A stretch of 64,000 nucleotides of DNA from Mesostigma viride (taxonomy: Eukaryota > Streptophyta > Mesostigmatophyceae > Mesostigmatales > Mesostigmataceae): the NCBI GenBank assembly GCA_009746045.1, contig RPFO01000104.1:3656034-3720033 (forward strand), read 5' to 3'. A program made the position numbers and the translations under genes. The notes below the pieces were generated by a model. It saw nothing but the letters and a program-made list of their open reading frames with translations, made no database searches and was not told the origin of the DNA. Of this stretch, positions 35,485-46,599 are shown one piece after another; the first letter of the stretch is position 1, and each line of letters starts with the position of its first letter.

Positions 35485-38186
35485 ATGAAGATGAAGAAGG
35501 TAGATGTCTCGTACATTCTCTTTCTAGCCATCTGTCGTCACTATTAGAATGAAAACTTTTTTTCTCAATGTTAGTATCTCCCCCGTTTCCATTGGATTTT
35601 TTTGTGGGGGGGGGAGAATCTGACTAGGGACGTTGGATTGTTTGAACTTGACCCAGGATTACTATGGCGTACTGGGTGTGGACTTCGAGGCCACCGAGGA
35701 GCTTATTCGGACGGCCTACCTGAAACAAGCGCTGGTAAGGGGGAGGTTTTGGTTCATGTGAAGATTCTCAGTGCGCTAGCCCTTCGCGGAAGCCTTTCGT
35801 TGAACGTGATGTCACATGCACGTGGTTGGAAAAGCGACGTTCTGCGCAGATTATCAACCTGCACCGCAAGTCAAGGGATCACCGCATCGTCAGCGGCGTG
35901 CTGCCCTCTGCTTGTCTCGCGGTTGAATACAAGTGTAGTTTTGCGGTTTTCCGTCCAAGCGTAGCCTTGCCCATTTTCAGATTTCGCCGAGGTACCTGTC
36001 ACGTTTGATTGTCTTACGCTGGAAATGGGTTTTTCTTCGTGCGGTGCCCGTTCCCATATTTCAAGCCTTGTATGTGGTTTCAAACTGTAGCTCTCGGTCA
36101 GAGCAATTGTTGTTGGCAAGTATGGTGCACCCTGTGGCACGCTTGAGAAAATGCACGCGCACATCCACCTGTTCTACCAGCTAGTCCTGTGGCATGCCCC
36201 GTTCATGTTGTACGGACCACATCTACCTGTTTGTGTAACCAGGGTGCTCCGCCTGTTGGCGACTCAGCGCTTGGCATTTATGCTGGTCCCTTGTCGTCGA
36301 TAACACAAGTGTGCGCACATCAGCGAGTATTGCCGCGGGTCTTTTCTGTCACACACACACACACACACACACACATCTGTATCCCATCTTTAAAAGCCCG
36401 AGCAAGTATTTGAATAGATTGATGTTACTTATCACGGATAATTTTGGTTTTCCCGACCATGTCTTGGAATTGAGAAGCCGAAAGCTGTCCATTGTTTAAC
36501 TCCGTTGCCTGCTGTACATGTTGTGAATGCCCGTATAAATCCCCTGAAAGGCACCGTGCAAGTCCCCATGTGAATACCCACACGATTCCCCGTTTGGTGT
36601 GTTTCCGATGCGTGTGACATCCCACTCAATGGAAGCCTCGTCGACATTATAATAACTTCGTATTTGAATCATGCGCGCGGTTCCTGGTTCTGTGCATGCA
36701 TAACGCTACGCTGGCTGCCGTGCACCTGCCCTGCCTGCCCCCATTCCCCTGCCCCACAGAAATGGCACCCCGACAAGCACCCGGCCAACGAGGAGGACGC
36801 CAAGCGCAAGTTCCAGGAGATTGGCGAGGCCTACCACGGTGGGTGCGCGGCTGATGTTTAAAGAGAAAGAAGGCTTGAGAATAGTGCGAGGAGCCGGGAG
36901 GCCAGCCAAAGTGGGTGGGCCTCCCGACAATGCCGACGCGTTGTTTGAATTATTGTACTTTGTGTGAACGTTACCACAGTGAGCAGCGTGGCAGGTGTCC
37001 AGCGGTGGCCTGATTTGACTGAGCGAGACTAGTATACGGGGCGGGGAGGCATACCGCGATGAGGACTCGACAGTGGCATGCGTGAGCGAGGGCCCCTGTC
37101 CTCATCTATCCAAAGGAGGCGGGGATGACAATCGTGCAGAGCATCTAGATCATGATATAGAGCATCTAGATGAACCTATAGAGCATCTAGATCATGATAT
37201 AGAGCATCTAGATGAACCTATGGAGCATCTAGATCATGATATAGAGCATCTAGATCATGATATAGAGCATCTAGATCATAATGCAAGGGACCGTGAAGGC
37301 AGCTGGAGTGTGGAAAACCGTGCCTTGTGGCGCTTACACGTCACGGCCAGCATTCGGCATGTTCTGGCATCTAAGCGGTTGTTGGTCATGGGTGAGTGCC
37401 AGCGAGAAGGCGGATGGCATGGAGATGGACCAAGGCCTGTTCCTCCCCCCCCCCGCCCCCCCCCCCCTTTCCTCCTCCCCTCACCCTCCCCCCCCTCTCC
37501 CTCCTCCGCCCTCCCTCTCTCTCTCCCTCCCCCTCTCCTGCCCCAGTGCTGAGCAACCCCTCACGGCGGGAGGACTACAACACAATGGCCGAGTACGACG
37601 TGAGCGAATTTGACATCGAGGTGAGGGGCTGTTTTGATGGACATGGATTGATGTATGTGTTTGTATGTTCTGTTTTGGTGGGAAAAAGATCTAGGGGCTT
37701 CCACGTGCTCACCCGATGTGTGTACGATCGCTGCCGCTGCCATTGTCGCTGCTTCTGCCGCTCGTGCTGATACTTTTCACCATGCATGTATGTCGGCCGT
37801 AGCGGTTCTTCCATGGTCGCTGCTCCTGGTGTCACTGCCAACGCCGCTGTTGTCGCTGCTGCCTTTGTCATGGAGGGCACAGGTGGCTATCCCTGTTGCG
37901 CTTGTTGTCGCCTGTCACTCTTTCTACGGCTTGGCAAGGCAGCCCCCTCCCGAGGAGCACCCGCGGCGCTTCTTCTCCTCCATCCTCTAACTGATGCCTG
38001 TGGCTATTCTTGGTCCGATGGTTGTCCCCATGAACACAGGAGTACCTGCGGCGCTTCTTCCGCTTCATTTTCTCGACCAGCGGGCTGGGACTCAACACGT
38101 CGCAGAACGTGTACCGGTGGGTGGGCCACTGCGCGCATGGCATTACCATGTGGACAAACATCTATGATGTTGACATCATACCATGA
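35485..38186 (+). CDS. Small J-domain (DnaJ-like) co-chaperone
   Basis: Type III J-protein expected to stimulate an Hsp70 ATPase. Exons: 35485-35499, 35657-35734, 36760-36838, 37547-37620, 38040-38186; phases agree and the sum is 393 bp (130 aa). The start is MKMKK, the usual lysine-rich lead-in to a J domain. The J domain follows: DYYGVLGVDFEATEELIRTA, then KWHPDKHPANEEDAKRKF with the HPD motif intact, QEIGEAYHVL and REDYN. After it comes EYLRRFFRFIFSTSGLGLN, matching a C-terminal block (EYL-RFK-LILTCNGLGI) of a conserved plant J-protein group. The last 20 residues (after NVYR) do not match that group, so the true 3' end could use a further exon: a GTGGGT at 38117 is a possible donor. Confidence 0.85.
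37131..37280. repeat. AT-rich 21-bp tandem repeat in J-gene intron
   Basis: About seven units of GAGCATCTAGATCATGATATA with GATGAACCTAT variants. It lies in the intron before exon 37547-37620. Confidence 0.9.
37955..37988 (+). repeat. Echo copy of the start of J-gene exon 5
   Basis: GAGCACCCGCGGCGCTTCTT and the bases after it match the exon start GAGTACCTGCGGCGCTTCTT at 38040 with few changes, 85 bp upstream. Read in the same frame it gives EHPRRFFSSIL and a stop, against EYLRRFFRFIF in the exon. Confidence 0.8.
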
Positions 38187-39879
38187 ACGGAATCAACGTG
38201 TTGCCCCGCTTCTCCCACAAGGCGTTACGAGATGTGCTGATCAATCTCATCCCTTTGTGGTGGCACCGGTCCATCACCGTCCTAACAAACCATCGCCAGC
38301 GTCATCAATTCAAGTCTTCAGCATTCATCATGGGCACCAGTCCATCATCCATCCTAACAAAATCCTCATCAATTCCATTCTTCACCCTTCAACATGTGAA
38401 TTGGTCGTGATATGACTGCTCACCTGGTCCCCGCAGCGCACACACACTCACGTGCAGACACACACTCACGTGCATGTGCGAGCCTTGGAATGTGCTGAGC
38501 CATGTATATATGTATATTTACTTTGCGCCTTCAGTGTGTTGCCTGTCTCATTCCCATAATCTATTGATTTCAGTTCATATGTATAGCTAATGCCCTGTAT
38601 TTTAATGTCTTCAGGGATGCATGTCTGATGCATACCTGAGCCTTGTGTGCGGTTGTCGGGCTTTGTCTGTCCACGAGGTTTAACCCTTGTGGCAACATCA
38701 TCGCAATACCAGAGGGTGTTGTCCAGCTGGGATGTTGCCCCCTCATGCCATCATGCGGCAGGAAGCCGCTTTGCAAGGCAATTCCTAGATGACCGACCCT
38801 GATGAGTTCATCTATTTAACCACCACCGCCTTTTGCAGCTTCTCTTCTCTTCGAAGACATGATGGGTCCCTGGTGGGCTGTTGTGGTGAATGTTGTTCTA
38901 GCAGCCTAACCTCTTCCTGAGCGGCGTAATGTTTTCCTGCGTGGCGATCCATCCTGTGCGCTGGCATGGGGCGTCGACCGTGGGCGCGCGGGTCACATCT
39001 GTCCTTGTACAGATGCATCGAGCACCGGTGAGTAGCGCGTGCCACTGCCGCCGCTGACTCCCATGAGTAGCGCGTGCCAGCGCTGTTTCCCACGAAAAGC
39101 CCCCAGTGGAAAACTTCTTATTGGGAACCTTCCAATTGACAGCCCTTGCTTGAAAAGCCCTCTGTCGGAACTTCCCCAATGTGAAGATTTTAGGTGGGAA
39201 ACCCTTTCTTGGTCTTCCCCACTTGTCTTTGAGCTTGGAGGGTTTTATGGTTTGGCAAATTGAGCCTTGGGGCCACCCTCACAAAGCATTGGCGGGGGTG
39301 GGTGTGTTTGGGTATGAGGTGTGGGGAGGGCGGTGCGCTATATGGCCTTGATTTTCGGGGTATACTTGGTGGGAATTCGGATGCATCGCATCGTGTGTTG
39401 ATTGCCTGGATCAGTATCAAGGAGACAACCAGCGCAGTATCGTTCTGCATTCCATCTCTCTCGCAAATGGCCCCCAATTCTTGCGAGTACCTCTTATTTT
39501 AGTTTGCCACCTTTTATTTGGTTTACCACCTTTTACACGTCGGCCATCTGGATCGGCCGTAGGGGGGGGGATGCTTGTGGCCATGACCATGGCCATATCT
39601 TTGGTTGGTGGCCATATCTTTGGTTGAGGGCCATATCATGGATATCTTTGATGCCAAAGATATGATGTTAAACCCATCGCTTCTATCCAGCATGCTTGCC
39701 TAGGGAGCAAGCTTTTTTTGAAAATATTTGCTTTGCTATAAACCTGGCTGATCGCGATCTACTCCCCCTGGCCTCGCTGCTTTTTGTGGCTGTTTCTTTG
39801 GAACGCCCGTGTGGACCCTCCAGGGATGATTTTTATATTCGGGACCCGAACCATCCCGCCCCTATATTTCTTACCTGCA
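38187..39879. other. Intergenic stretch without a supported gene
   Basis: Nothing here reads as a recognisable protein on either strand. There are short local repeats (GGAAACTT/GGAAACCC-like phrases at 39100-39210 and GGCCATATCTTTGGTTG at 39590-39640) and a 9-bp G run near 39560. Confidence 0.4.
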
Positions 39880-40113
39880 ATGGGAGTTGAAGTTAAAGGA
39901 GATAACGGCTCTCCTGATAAAGAAGAAGGTGACTCCCCTCAGGCGCTGCCGCCGTCACAGCAGCAGCAGCTGCCGCCGCAGCCGCGTGGGGACTCTGCTG
40001 GCGGCGGTTCCCCGGCAACTCCCCGGCGCGCTAGGGGAGGGCACGTTGCCTGGGTGAAGGCAGTCGCAGGCGCAAGTGTGCTCGTGATCGCTGCGTTTTT
40101 GAAAAGGCAGTAA
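39880..40113 (+). CDS. Putative small tail-anchored membrane protein
   Basis: A 77-residue single-exon frame from ATG at 39880 to TAA at 40111-40113. The N-terminal two thirds are polar and disordered (acidic, then QQQQ and Pro/Gly-rich, then basic PRRARGG). The C-terminus is one hydrophobic span (AVAGASVLVIAAFL) followed by KRQ, the layout of a tail-anchored protein of the ER or an organelle outer membrane. GC and codon use look gene-like. No family is recognised and no role is proposed. The next 120 bp hold a GACAGT repeat. Confidence 0.5.
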   Translation: MGVEVKGDNGSPDKEEGDSPQALPPSQQQQLPPQPRGDSAGGGSPATPRRARGGHVAWVKAVAGASVLVIAAFLKRQ

Positions 40114-40156
40114 GCTCCCCGTCTGCTGCACGAATCTGTCAGACCACGGAGCATCT

Positions 40157-40232
40157 TATTGTGACAGTTTGACAGTGACAGTTCGACAGTGACAGTTTGA
40201 CAGTGGCAGAGTGACAGTGACAGTTTGACTAC
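40157..40232. repeat. Short GTGACAGTTTGACA tandem repeat
   Basis: About six units of GACAGTTTGACAGT with small changes directly downstream of the small tail-anchored frame. No other feature is seen until the LINE remnants at 40.8 kb. Confidence 0.85.
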
Positions 40233-40814
40233 AAGAGCAACAACCGGTATTAATGTCCCATAGCAGGCCCTTCTGGCTGCTATTAACGCCCGTCCATCAG
40301 TCAAGTGCTGTGCCGTGGGTGCCCCCACGCGCGGTCTGATTGGCCGGTACTAATGATAGATTGCATGCCGCCCACGGTGGGCCGTGGATGCTACCCTTGT
40401 CTCCCACCGGAGGGATCTGTATCACAATTATCTGAGGCAATTGTATATTGCGGCGTTGCCCCCACCTCGGGTGGCACGTCTGAGCTAAGCTATTACATGT
40501 ATAGGGTTGCAGTACAGTATTGGTGATGGGGCCCGGGAGCATGATCGTTGGGAATGCCCCAGTCGGTTTCCTGACTGGGGGGTGACTGGCGCATGCGTTG
40601 ACAGGCCTCTTTTGGTTTTTTCTATAAGGTGTGTCCTTCTCAGACCTCGTGGTTTCCATTGTCTCGTGGTCCAGGAAGAATATCTGGAATGAATGGAGAT
40701 AGGTAAAATGTATTTTTAATTGCTGGGAACAGGTAATCATAATAAAGAGTCTCTAGACCTATTATACGCATCACTAAAGGTCACCTGGCCGATGCAGCCA
40801 ATAAGCGACTGGCC

Positions 40815-41660
40815 AGCTAGATTCTATTAATTAATTAACTAATTAATATTGTCCGCTTGGCCCTCTGGCGGCCACACGCCTGGCAGTAGCGCCTGCATGC
40901 GGACGTCCCTGCGCCGCCCACGCCGCCCGCCGCTGAGCAGGACTACACGTACCCAGCCCTGACGGAACCCCTGGCCGACCCCAACGAGCTACCGCCGTTC
41001 ACCGAGCTCGAGCTGCATGAGCACCGCCGCCAAGCAACTCCGCTTCTACGACGCCGTTGGACCTGATCAGCTCCCAGCCCCGGTGATTAAGCTGACGGCG
41101 CTCACAGGGTTCCTGCTTGACGTCTGCAACCGGATCCTGCTTGCCGACGCGCCGCCGATTCCTGAGTGGCAGCACACTGCTACCGTATTATGCTGTACAA
41201 AAACAAAGGTTCCCCTGACGACCCCGCCAACTACCGAGGAGTCTGCATCCAGAGCGCCGCACTCAAGTTGTTCATGCGCATGATCCTCAACTGCCTTCGT
41301 TCTGCTCTCGACTGTCACCTAGGGGAAAGTCAAATGGGCTTTTGTCCTGGGCGCAACACCGTCATGGCCATCTTCATCGCGCGTCGCCTCTTCGAGGAAA
41401 TGGCTCTCCTGCAACCTGGTGAGTTTCCCGCCGGCGGCGACCATCCTGATCTTCGTCGACTTCATCAAGGCTTTTGATTCTGTCCTCTGGGACGCTCTAT
41501 GGGCTGAACTTGCTCGCGCTCGCGTCCCCACTCCCCTGATTACCGTCATCCGCACGCTGTATGAGGGGTCGACCACTTCGGTGCGCACTCAACACGAATG
41601 CCCACTGCAGACCGGCGTCTGGCAGGGTTGCGTCCTGTCGCCGTACCTGTTTATTGGGCG
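40815..41660 (+). mobile_element. LINE reverse-transcriptase fragment, preceded by a LINE 3' tail
   Basis: Adjacent frames give the first half of a non-LTR retrotransposon reverse transcriptase: DAVGPDQLPAPVIKL, LYKNKGSPDDPANYRGVCI, SQMGFCPGRNT, ILIFVDFIKAFDSVLWDAL (the first catalytic Asp motif), then LQTGVWQGCVLSPYLF. At least two frameshifts separate these parts, and the segment stops before the catalytic Asp-Asp motif. The 5' endonuclease is missing. A TATTAATTAATTAACTAATT tail at 40828-40850 just upstream looks like the end of a separate LINE insertion. Not functional. Confidence 0.85.
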
Positions 41661-42311
41661 TCCCCAACATCTACTGCTCCAATTTTGGTACTTTTGAAAT
41701 TCCATGCCTGGAGCGCAAAGTTTGCAATATATGTGCCGTTTGTAGCTCTAGCTCTATAATAACCTGACCAACCCCGCATTCCTCAAAGTACTTAGCACTT
41801 GTTGCCTATTCTCATTATGCGAATCACATGATTAGGATGTGCTTCATGATTGCTATTGCTCGAGATTCAATTAAGAATGATTGACATCAATAAATGATGA
41901 ACCAAATAAACCAAATTAGGCCACTTGACAAGTTCATGATCCATTTAAATTGTACAATTAAGCGATTAATTAATTCATAAATCATACATTACATGGGATA
42001 CCCCCGTCGACGAGCTAGTGGTACGTACAATGAAACATTTGAGTTTGTAACATGTCTCCATGGATATATACATGTATGCTGGACCTCGCGCATCTCAGCC
42101 CTCTAAGAAATGTTATTTGAACTCAGGTCTAGATCTAAATATATACATGATCTGGATAATATTATACACTTCCTTAAAAGAGCATGAATCGAGCTTTACA
42201 ATTCAGGACAAGGAACTCGTTTGCAAATCACGGCTGAAAGGCAAGTGCTCACAACGAAGCACGTGCTCTCAAGGCTGTCCACCTCGTCCAACCAAGCCCG
42301 GGCGAGCTGGC

Positions 42312-45300
42312 CTACTCAACAGGTCTCTTCTTGGCCAAGTTCGTGAGCCGTTTCTCGACGTCTGTCGGAATGGTCAAGATGGCCTGGCGATTGTTAGCTG
42401 GGTTGACAACAATGGTGTGTTCGAACCCCGCGTCCATGCACAGGTAGCAATTGACCAAGTTTGGCTGTTCAGCTTGCGCATCGGCGTCCATTTTGAACAT
42501 CGTCGCCATACCCGGAAATCTGTCCCAGTAGCGCACCCCCACCACCCATTGTCCCTTACGGAACAACTCCCTATCGACCTTGCCGTTTCTGTCGGCCACT
42601 CGCCTCACGAAAGTAGCGGCCACCTGATAAGGCTCCTGCAAGACTTCCGCTAGCCAATATGGATGATCTGGATCGTGGGACTCATCACCAGAGTAGGACT
42701 CGACGGCAAAAATGTCTCGCAGCTTCAGTCTCCTTCCCATCATCGTCCTCTCTGCCTGTAGTCTGTTCAGTCGCGTCCCTGCGTGCCCCCCTTGTCCGTT
42801 TGGGTTCCTTTGCACTGGCTCCCCCAGTTTGTGGAGCTTCATCCGAGCACCTCCCACATTCCAGCCGTCCATGTCGGTCCACTCCTTTCGACAATCCCAC
42901 CACCTTTCCTCGGCGCACGCACCGCCACAATAGCAGGAATACTGGCGCAGCATTAAGCGCGTCACATTCGACTTGTCCATGCGCCACCAGTGCGCCTTCT
43001 TCACTCCTTTGATTTCGCCGCGCCCTGGGCTGTAAGGAAGCACCTGCGCGTCGAAGACAAGATTTGCACAAGGGAAAGTTGAAGTTACGAGACCATCGAG
43101 CTAGTTGTGTTTTATTAAGCACTCCTGATCGCCAGGACTCCAAGAACGCCCTAGAAACGACGGCCGGCGTAACTATTCCCTGAACGAGGACTGTACACTT
43201 AATTACCTCGGGGAACTCGAAGAAGTTACGCCTGGTCGTTGTGGTCCCGCCCACCGCCCCCGACGCCAGATTCTCCACCAACTGGGCGGCCGTCTGTTTG
43301 TCCTGGTTCTCTTCCCTGATGTGCCACCTCCTCAACATGCACTTCACAGTCCCACCAGCTCCATCCACCTCCCCCTTTCCGTGCTGCTCCCCAAAGTAAT
43401 TCCACTCAAATGACTCCAGGTGCGGATCCTCCGTCAGCAGCCGGGCCACTTCCGCGATCACATTCCTTGACTTGAACTGCATGGAGCAATTGTCCGACCA
43501 CCCAATGAAGCGCTTCACCTCTACCCCTTCTGACCGTAGTGTCGCCAGGATTTTGAGGATAGCAAAACGGAGGGCCCGCCCGTCCCTTTTCATTCCGCCC
43601 TGTCCGATGAAGTGAAACTCCCTTCTCACGACCTTTCCCGACGCTGGATCCAAGTAGCGCACGATCCAGGGCATAAGGACGAATGTGACTGGATGCCAAT
43701 ACTGTGCTTGGAGATTGTGATAGGTGTAAGACTGGTAGTTCTCGGCGTAATCTGTGTGGCATACAAGGTCCCCCACCCGCATCCTTGAGAGACATTCCTT
43801 GGAGGCGTCCGCTTGCCACCACGCGTTGAAGCAATGCTGGATGAAGTCCGGCCACTTGTCCACAATTGCCTCCTTTAGCTCCGTTGGTGTGGACTTGACG
43901 TCGACTTGCGTCAATCGCTGCCCACCAGCCTTTGCGATCTCGTCACAGTCGTCCTGCATATGCGCAGTGTGCACATACAGAAAAGACATCAACTTCGACC
44001 CACCAATGACCTGTAGAAAGAAAAAAGACAGGACCTCAGGAAAAATTGAAAAAGAAACGCCTTGGGGCGCAACCACTCCACTAAAAATTACCTCTGGCCC
44101 AAGAACTTCAGGAAACATTGCAAAAGAAACGCCTTGGGGCGCAACCACTCCACTAAAAATTACCTCTGGCCCAAGAACCGCACCCGGCGGCACATCCTGC
44201 ATCTCGTATCTGGTCCATGAAATCAGGTGGTTGGAAGCCTCCTCCCGTTCGCATAACATGAAGTTCCGAATTCCACACTTGGGAGCCAGGCAAGTGCCCA
44301 ACACACAAGCCTTACGCCGGATCGAGCAAACCCCCAACTCCTCGCCCAGGTCATGATCGGGCACCCCTTCCTCGTCGTCCAGCACCCTCCCATGCATGGG
44401 CAGATCCTCAAGTTCGCCCTGAAAAGGCTGAACCTGCGGCCGCGACGACCCCACAGACGACCTCGAACCTCCCCCCTCCCTCATCCCCTCCACCTCACAA
44501 GTAAACTTGTTCACCCACTCTGTCGTGTGAGTGGCTTTGAAAATGGAACATGTGGGCACGGACGACCCCACGTCGAGCTGGCTACCATGATCGCACGCGT
44601 GGCATTCAGGTCCGCACTCGCATCTGGCATGAAAAGTTGCACGAAATTTGGCCAACCCCCCAACCATGGACTGCATGGTAGTGTGGTGCTGGCATGCGCA
44701 CAAGTTCCGCATTTTCCACCGCCCCTTGACGCATGCGGGCATATGCTTGCAAAAAGTAGTGTATCCCACATGAACTGTGCTCTTCTGATTCGTGCGTAGC
44801 ATTGACATCCCTGCCTCCGTCTCCAAAATCACCTGATTTCCCCCCCTCACACCCTCCTCTCCCTCCCCCCCCCCCCCTCCCTACTGTCCATCCGCCGCGG
44901 TGGCTTCAACTCCGGATGGCGGGAAATGAACACTTCGTAAATCTTCGACTTGGAGACAGTATAGTAGCGCGCACCCTCCGAAAACGCTAGTGTATGTTTG
45001 TAATCCTTTCTGGTCCATTCACAATGAACATCCTTCATGTTCGGAGACGCCCGCGTCAAGTTATCATCCCTCCAGCACGCTTGTATCAGGGCAATGACTT
45101 CCGTCGGAAGCTCGTCTTTCCTCCTCCTCCTCTCTGGCGCACTCATCAAAAGGTCGTCCTCCCCTTCTTCCATTCCATCCCTGTGACCCCGAACAGTTGC
45201 GACAAAGCGCCTGTCAATCCCGAACGCGCGCTCCACAATCCTGTCCGGGACGCCCTCCATTGCCTTCGTAACAAGTCCACACAAGGCCCACCTAAGCCCA

Positions 45301-45797
45301 CGATCCTTCTCAGATGTTCCCAAGTCGCCAAAAGCCTTCTTGATGTTATCCCGAAGAGATTCCGCCCAATTTTCAGGAAGCCCGCCGTCACAGTTCTTCC
45401 TCTTCTTAATGCCGTTGCTCTCCGCCACCATGGCATTTAGTCTTGAAGCTGCGCAAGACAGAACCTCCGCGCTCATCTCTGGCGTCCTGTGGTTGTTTGC
45501 TTTCACGCGTTCCGCCATGATAGGAAAGATGTCATTGGCAATTTTGTACCCCTTGTTCTCGATGTACTTGTCGCTCCAGAGACCGCGAAGTGCAGGCTCC
45601 CGGTCGTCATTGGACAAGGGACGCGAACCGTCGGAAACGGCCCCCCGCCCCGATCGCGCCATCAGACTTTGGTCAGACGGCAGCTGATTTTTTTCGCCTC
45701 TTAATCCCGCGGCACCGAAAGCCCTGAGGATGAGTAATGATAAATAATCACCATTAAAGACACGACGAAAACGATGGGCATCAAACAAGAACGACAA
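42312..45797 (-). CDS. DDE-transposase-like protein, multi-exon
   Basis: Minus-strand frames at 45797-44850, 44850-43208 and 43043-42312 form one gene. The N-terminal part is helical and basic (ENWAESLRDNIKKAFGDLGT, VERAFGIDRRFVATVRGHRD). The central part carries a catalytic-looking core: LVCHTDYAENYQ, then FIGWSDNCSMQFKSRN, then EWNYFGEQHGKGEVDGAGGT. These Asp, Asp and Glu/Asp positions resemble an RNase H-fold DDE transposase type widespread in animals and algae; I cannot name the superfamily. A Cys-rich segment (CECGPECHACDHG) and a basic Cys/His end (YSCYCGGACAEERWW) may bind zinc. Introns: 44163-44011 (GTAATT...CTACAG) and 43207-43044. The first junction (near 44880-44830, at a G run) is unresolved. 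It may be the gene of a DNA transposon, or domesticated. Terminal repeats were not found. Confidence 0.65.
44036..44179 (-). repeat. 72-bp tandem duplication spanning an exon-intron junction
   Basis: A 72-bp unit occurs twice in direct succession, with about five differences. Each copy contains the exon end GTTCTTGGGCCAGAG and its GTAATT donor (donors at 44163 and 44091). The intron is 153 bp, open and a multiple of three, so it can also be read through in frame. Confidence 0.88.
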
Positions 45798-46375
45798 GCG
45801 TCATTAATAACGCCGGCCGGCGCAACTGGATACATGTAAACCATACAAAAGTGATTTTATGAAACACATACAGTTTGTCATTAATAACGACGGCCGGCGT
45901 AACTCGGGCGCAATTAAAAACCATTAAGAAGCAACTCAGGATATGCAGGCAGAAATCCTTCAGGTGTAAAAAAGATGTACAAACACACTTTTGGTAATGG
46001 GGCCTGATTGCGCAACTGCAAGATACCATTGGAAACGCCGGCCGGCGCAACTGGATGCATGTACATAAACCATACAAAAGTGATTTGCACAAAACCCCTA
46101 CAATTTGTCATGAGTAACGACGGCCGGCGTAACTCGGTTGCATTTGAAAACCACAAAGAAGCAACTCAGGTAGTGAAGGCGGAAATCCCAGAGGTGATAA
46201 AATGTTTACCAACACAAAATGTTGATAAGCGTGCAAGCTTTTGCAAGTGCGCGCAAGATACCATTGGAAACGCCGGCCGGCGCAACTGGAACACCAAAAC
46301 AAAAAACTTGATTTGCACGAAACCCATTCAGTTCGTCATGGATAACGACGGCCGGCGCAACTTCATGGCACTCAC
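45790..46375. repeat. About 225-bp tandem array carrying a near-palindromic 18-mer
   Basis: Three units lie upstream of the transposase-like gene. Each holds two forms of one motif, AACGACGGCCGGCGTAACT and AACGCCGGCCGGCGCAACT, with starts near 45808, 45882, 46029, 46111, 46268 and 46345. The same 18-mer also occurs at 43154 inside an intron of the gene. All copies have the same orientation, around the palindromic core GCCGGC. Confidence 0.85.
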
Positions 46376-46599
46376 CACTTTCACCAAATGCCATGTCGCC
46401 ATTATATTGAGGAAAGCGAAGTATGCCCACTTGAAGCTGTGGTCTGCAGAACATTGACACAAAATATGCATGGTATTTCAAGCAATGAATGCTATGTGTC
46501 AGGCATCAATGTCTTTATTGTATCCAAATGTGGTTAGGACGGAGGTTTACATTGGTTGCTATTTTAAGACAATGGCGTATAACCAAACATTGCACACAC

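Noticed and set aside
35485-38186. Sec63-type or large DnaJ (type I) assignment for the J-domain gene
   Set aside because: There are no membrane spans, zinc-finger or Gly/Phe region, and the C-terminal EYLRRF...GLGL block fits the small plant-type J-protein group.
40860-41660. Group II intron or retron origin of the reverse-transcriptase fragment
   Set aside because: The NKGSPDDPANYRGVCI and KAFDSVLWDAL context is that of non-LTR LINE reverse transcriptases.
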